NCBI GenBank assembly: GCA_012515885.1
Contig: JAAYXN010000451.1
Coordinates: 1-12,089 of the forward strand
Reading direction: 5' to 3'
Length of the DNA stretch: 12,089 bases
From: Rhodococcus sp. (in: high G+C Gram-positive bacteria)
Lineage (GTDB): Bacteria; Actinomycetota; Actinomycetes; Mycobacteriales; Mycobacteriaceae
Part shown: positions 11,447 through 12,089 of the stretch, piece after piece
Layout: the number at the start of each line of letters is the position of its first letter
How positions within the stretch are numbered: the stretch's first letter is position 1
Program-made: the position numbers and the translations under genes
Notes under the pieces: generated by a model
Database searches by the model: none
What the model was told of the DNA's origin: nothing
Seen by the model: only the letters and a program-made list of their open reading frames with translations

Positions 11447-12089
11447 CGTCCCGGGTCGACAACGCGCTGGTGGTAATCCTGCCGCGCCGCGGCGGCTCCC
11501 GGTGCCTCGACCTGATTGGGTACCGCTCGGCGCAACGCGAAGTCGCGCAGTGATTGCGGCAGCAGATTCGCGGCGGCGACGAGGGGGCCGATGTAGCGCG
11601 GAACGTGCACCTGAAACCGTGGGCGCTCGATCGCTGAGACGACGGCGTGGGCGACGTCGGCCGGGCTCAAGAGTTTCGCGGCACCGGTCGTTGTGCCGAC
11701 AGCCAATTCGGTGTCGACGACGGCGGGCATCACCGCGGTCACGTGGACACCGCTGCCGCGCAGTTCGGCACGGATGCCGGTGAGGTAGCCGAGGACGGCG
11801 TGCTTGGTGGCGGCGTAGGTGGATTCGCCGGGCGGGGCGAGTTTGGATGCGGCGGAGGCGATCACGATGATCTGGCCGTGCCCGCGTGTGCGCATTGCGG
11901 GAACGACGCTTTTCACCGTATTAATCACGCCGTGCACGTTGACGTCGAATTGTCGACGCTGAGCTGCCTCCGGTTCGTGGTCGAAGGGGCCAACCCACAT
12001 GACGCCGGCGTTGGCGATGACGACGTCCGGGGTCCGCCATTCGGCGGTGACATCGTCGATAAAGCGTTGTACGGATGCGCGGTCGGTGA
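11431..12089 (-). CDS. Short-chain dehydrogenase/reductase, partial (5' end outside window)
   Basis: The minus-strand frame is open to the right edge, so the N-terminal Rossmann segment with TGxxxGxG is missing; 218 residues are seen. Upstream of the ATG at 12000 the frame continues as DVVIANAGVMWVGPF, containing the NAG motif of classical SDRs, so 12000 is an internal Met. Further motifs are FDVNVHG with the catalytic Asn, IIVIASAASK with the catalytic Ser 13 residues before Tyr, and STYAATK with Tyr and Lys, then PAVVDTEL. The substrate is unknown; the C-terminus (FQVHVPRYIGPLVAAANLLP, RDFALRR) resembles mycobacterial SDRs of lipid or unknown metabolism. It is on the same strand as metG, ending 60 nt before it. 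The last codons and stop are tandemly repeated. Confidence 0.9.
   Translation of the reverse strand, partial: TDRASVQRFIDDVTAEWRTPDVVIANAGVMWVGPFDHEPEAAQRRQFDVNVHGVINTVKSVVPAMRTRGHGQIIVIASAASKLAPPGESTYAATKHAVLGYLTGIRAELRGSGVHVTAVMPAVVDTELAVGTTTGAAKLLSPADVAHAVVSAIERPRFQVHVPRYIGPLVAAANLLPQSLRDFALRRAVPNQVEAPGAAAARQDYHQRVVDPGRRPEQ

Noticed and set aside
1..12089. CRISPR array, tRNA/rRNA genes, transposase, phage or toxin-antitoxin/defence cassette
   Set aside because: No regularly spaced repeats, no cloverleaf or rRNA signature, and no transposase, integrase or nuclease motif were seen on either strand. The EspR-like HTH could be mistaken for an antitoxin, but its length and sequence fit EspR.

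Overview
The window looks like chromosomal DNA of a moderately high-GC actinobacterium (about 60% GC by eye) of the order Mycobacteriales. Two things point there. First, there is a clear homologue of the mycobacterial nucleoid-associated regulator EspR. Second, the order arcA(+) - pmt(-) - rsmI(+) - ... - metG(-) matches, with insertions, the Mycobacterium tuberculosis stretch Rv1001 (arcA), Rv1002c (protein mannosyltransferase), Rv1003 (rsmI) and Rv1007c (metS). I cannot name the genus. No rRNA, tRNA, CRISPR array, insertion sequence or prophage gene is visible.

Layout. Positions 3-890 (+) hold the C-terminal part of a multi-pass membrane protein with a DUF6545/MAB_1171c-like tail. It converges on, and overlaps by 44 bp, an EspR-like regulator (847-1263, -). 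A long, relatively AT-rich non-coding stretch follows (1264-1817), rich in inverted repeats and promoter-like hexamers. After it come a small ORF of 47-57 codons ending at 1991 and a gene-poor stretch with short repeats. Next is a short-chain dehydrogenase (to 3166), a DUF2505 lipid-binding-fold protein (3248-3736) and arginine deiminase (3837-5087). A hairpin separates arcA from a convergent glutaredoxin-type arsenate reductase (5114-5482, -). A small YtrA-type GntR regulator (5605-5967, +) diverges from arsC. A membrane protein O-mannosyltransferase (5990-7549, -) and RsmI (7573-8400, +) diverge from a 23-bp intergenic region. On the minus strand, read right to left, come a partial SDR (11431-12089), metG (9814-11370), a DUF2786 protein (8557-9759) and a 46-codon ORF (8408-8548) 8 nt behind it.

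The genes are mostly independent housekeeping or accessory functions rather than one pathway: tRNA charging (metG), 16S rRNA methylation (rsmI), protein O-mannosylation (pmt), arginine catabolism (arcA), arsenate reduction (arsC) and two SDR oxidoreductases. The most distinctive signal is regulatory. At four gene starts (DUF2505, arcA, pmt, rsmI) a TANNNT -10 hexamer lies exactly 6 or 7 nt before the start codon, the arrangement of leaderless transcripts. At pmt/rsmI the two opposing -10 hexamers share their TA base pairs. At arcA a perfect 7-bp inverted repeat is centred at -41.5 from the predicted start site, the classic position for a class II activator. Two small genes (ending at 1991 and 8408) are easily missed by length-filtered gene calling.
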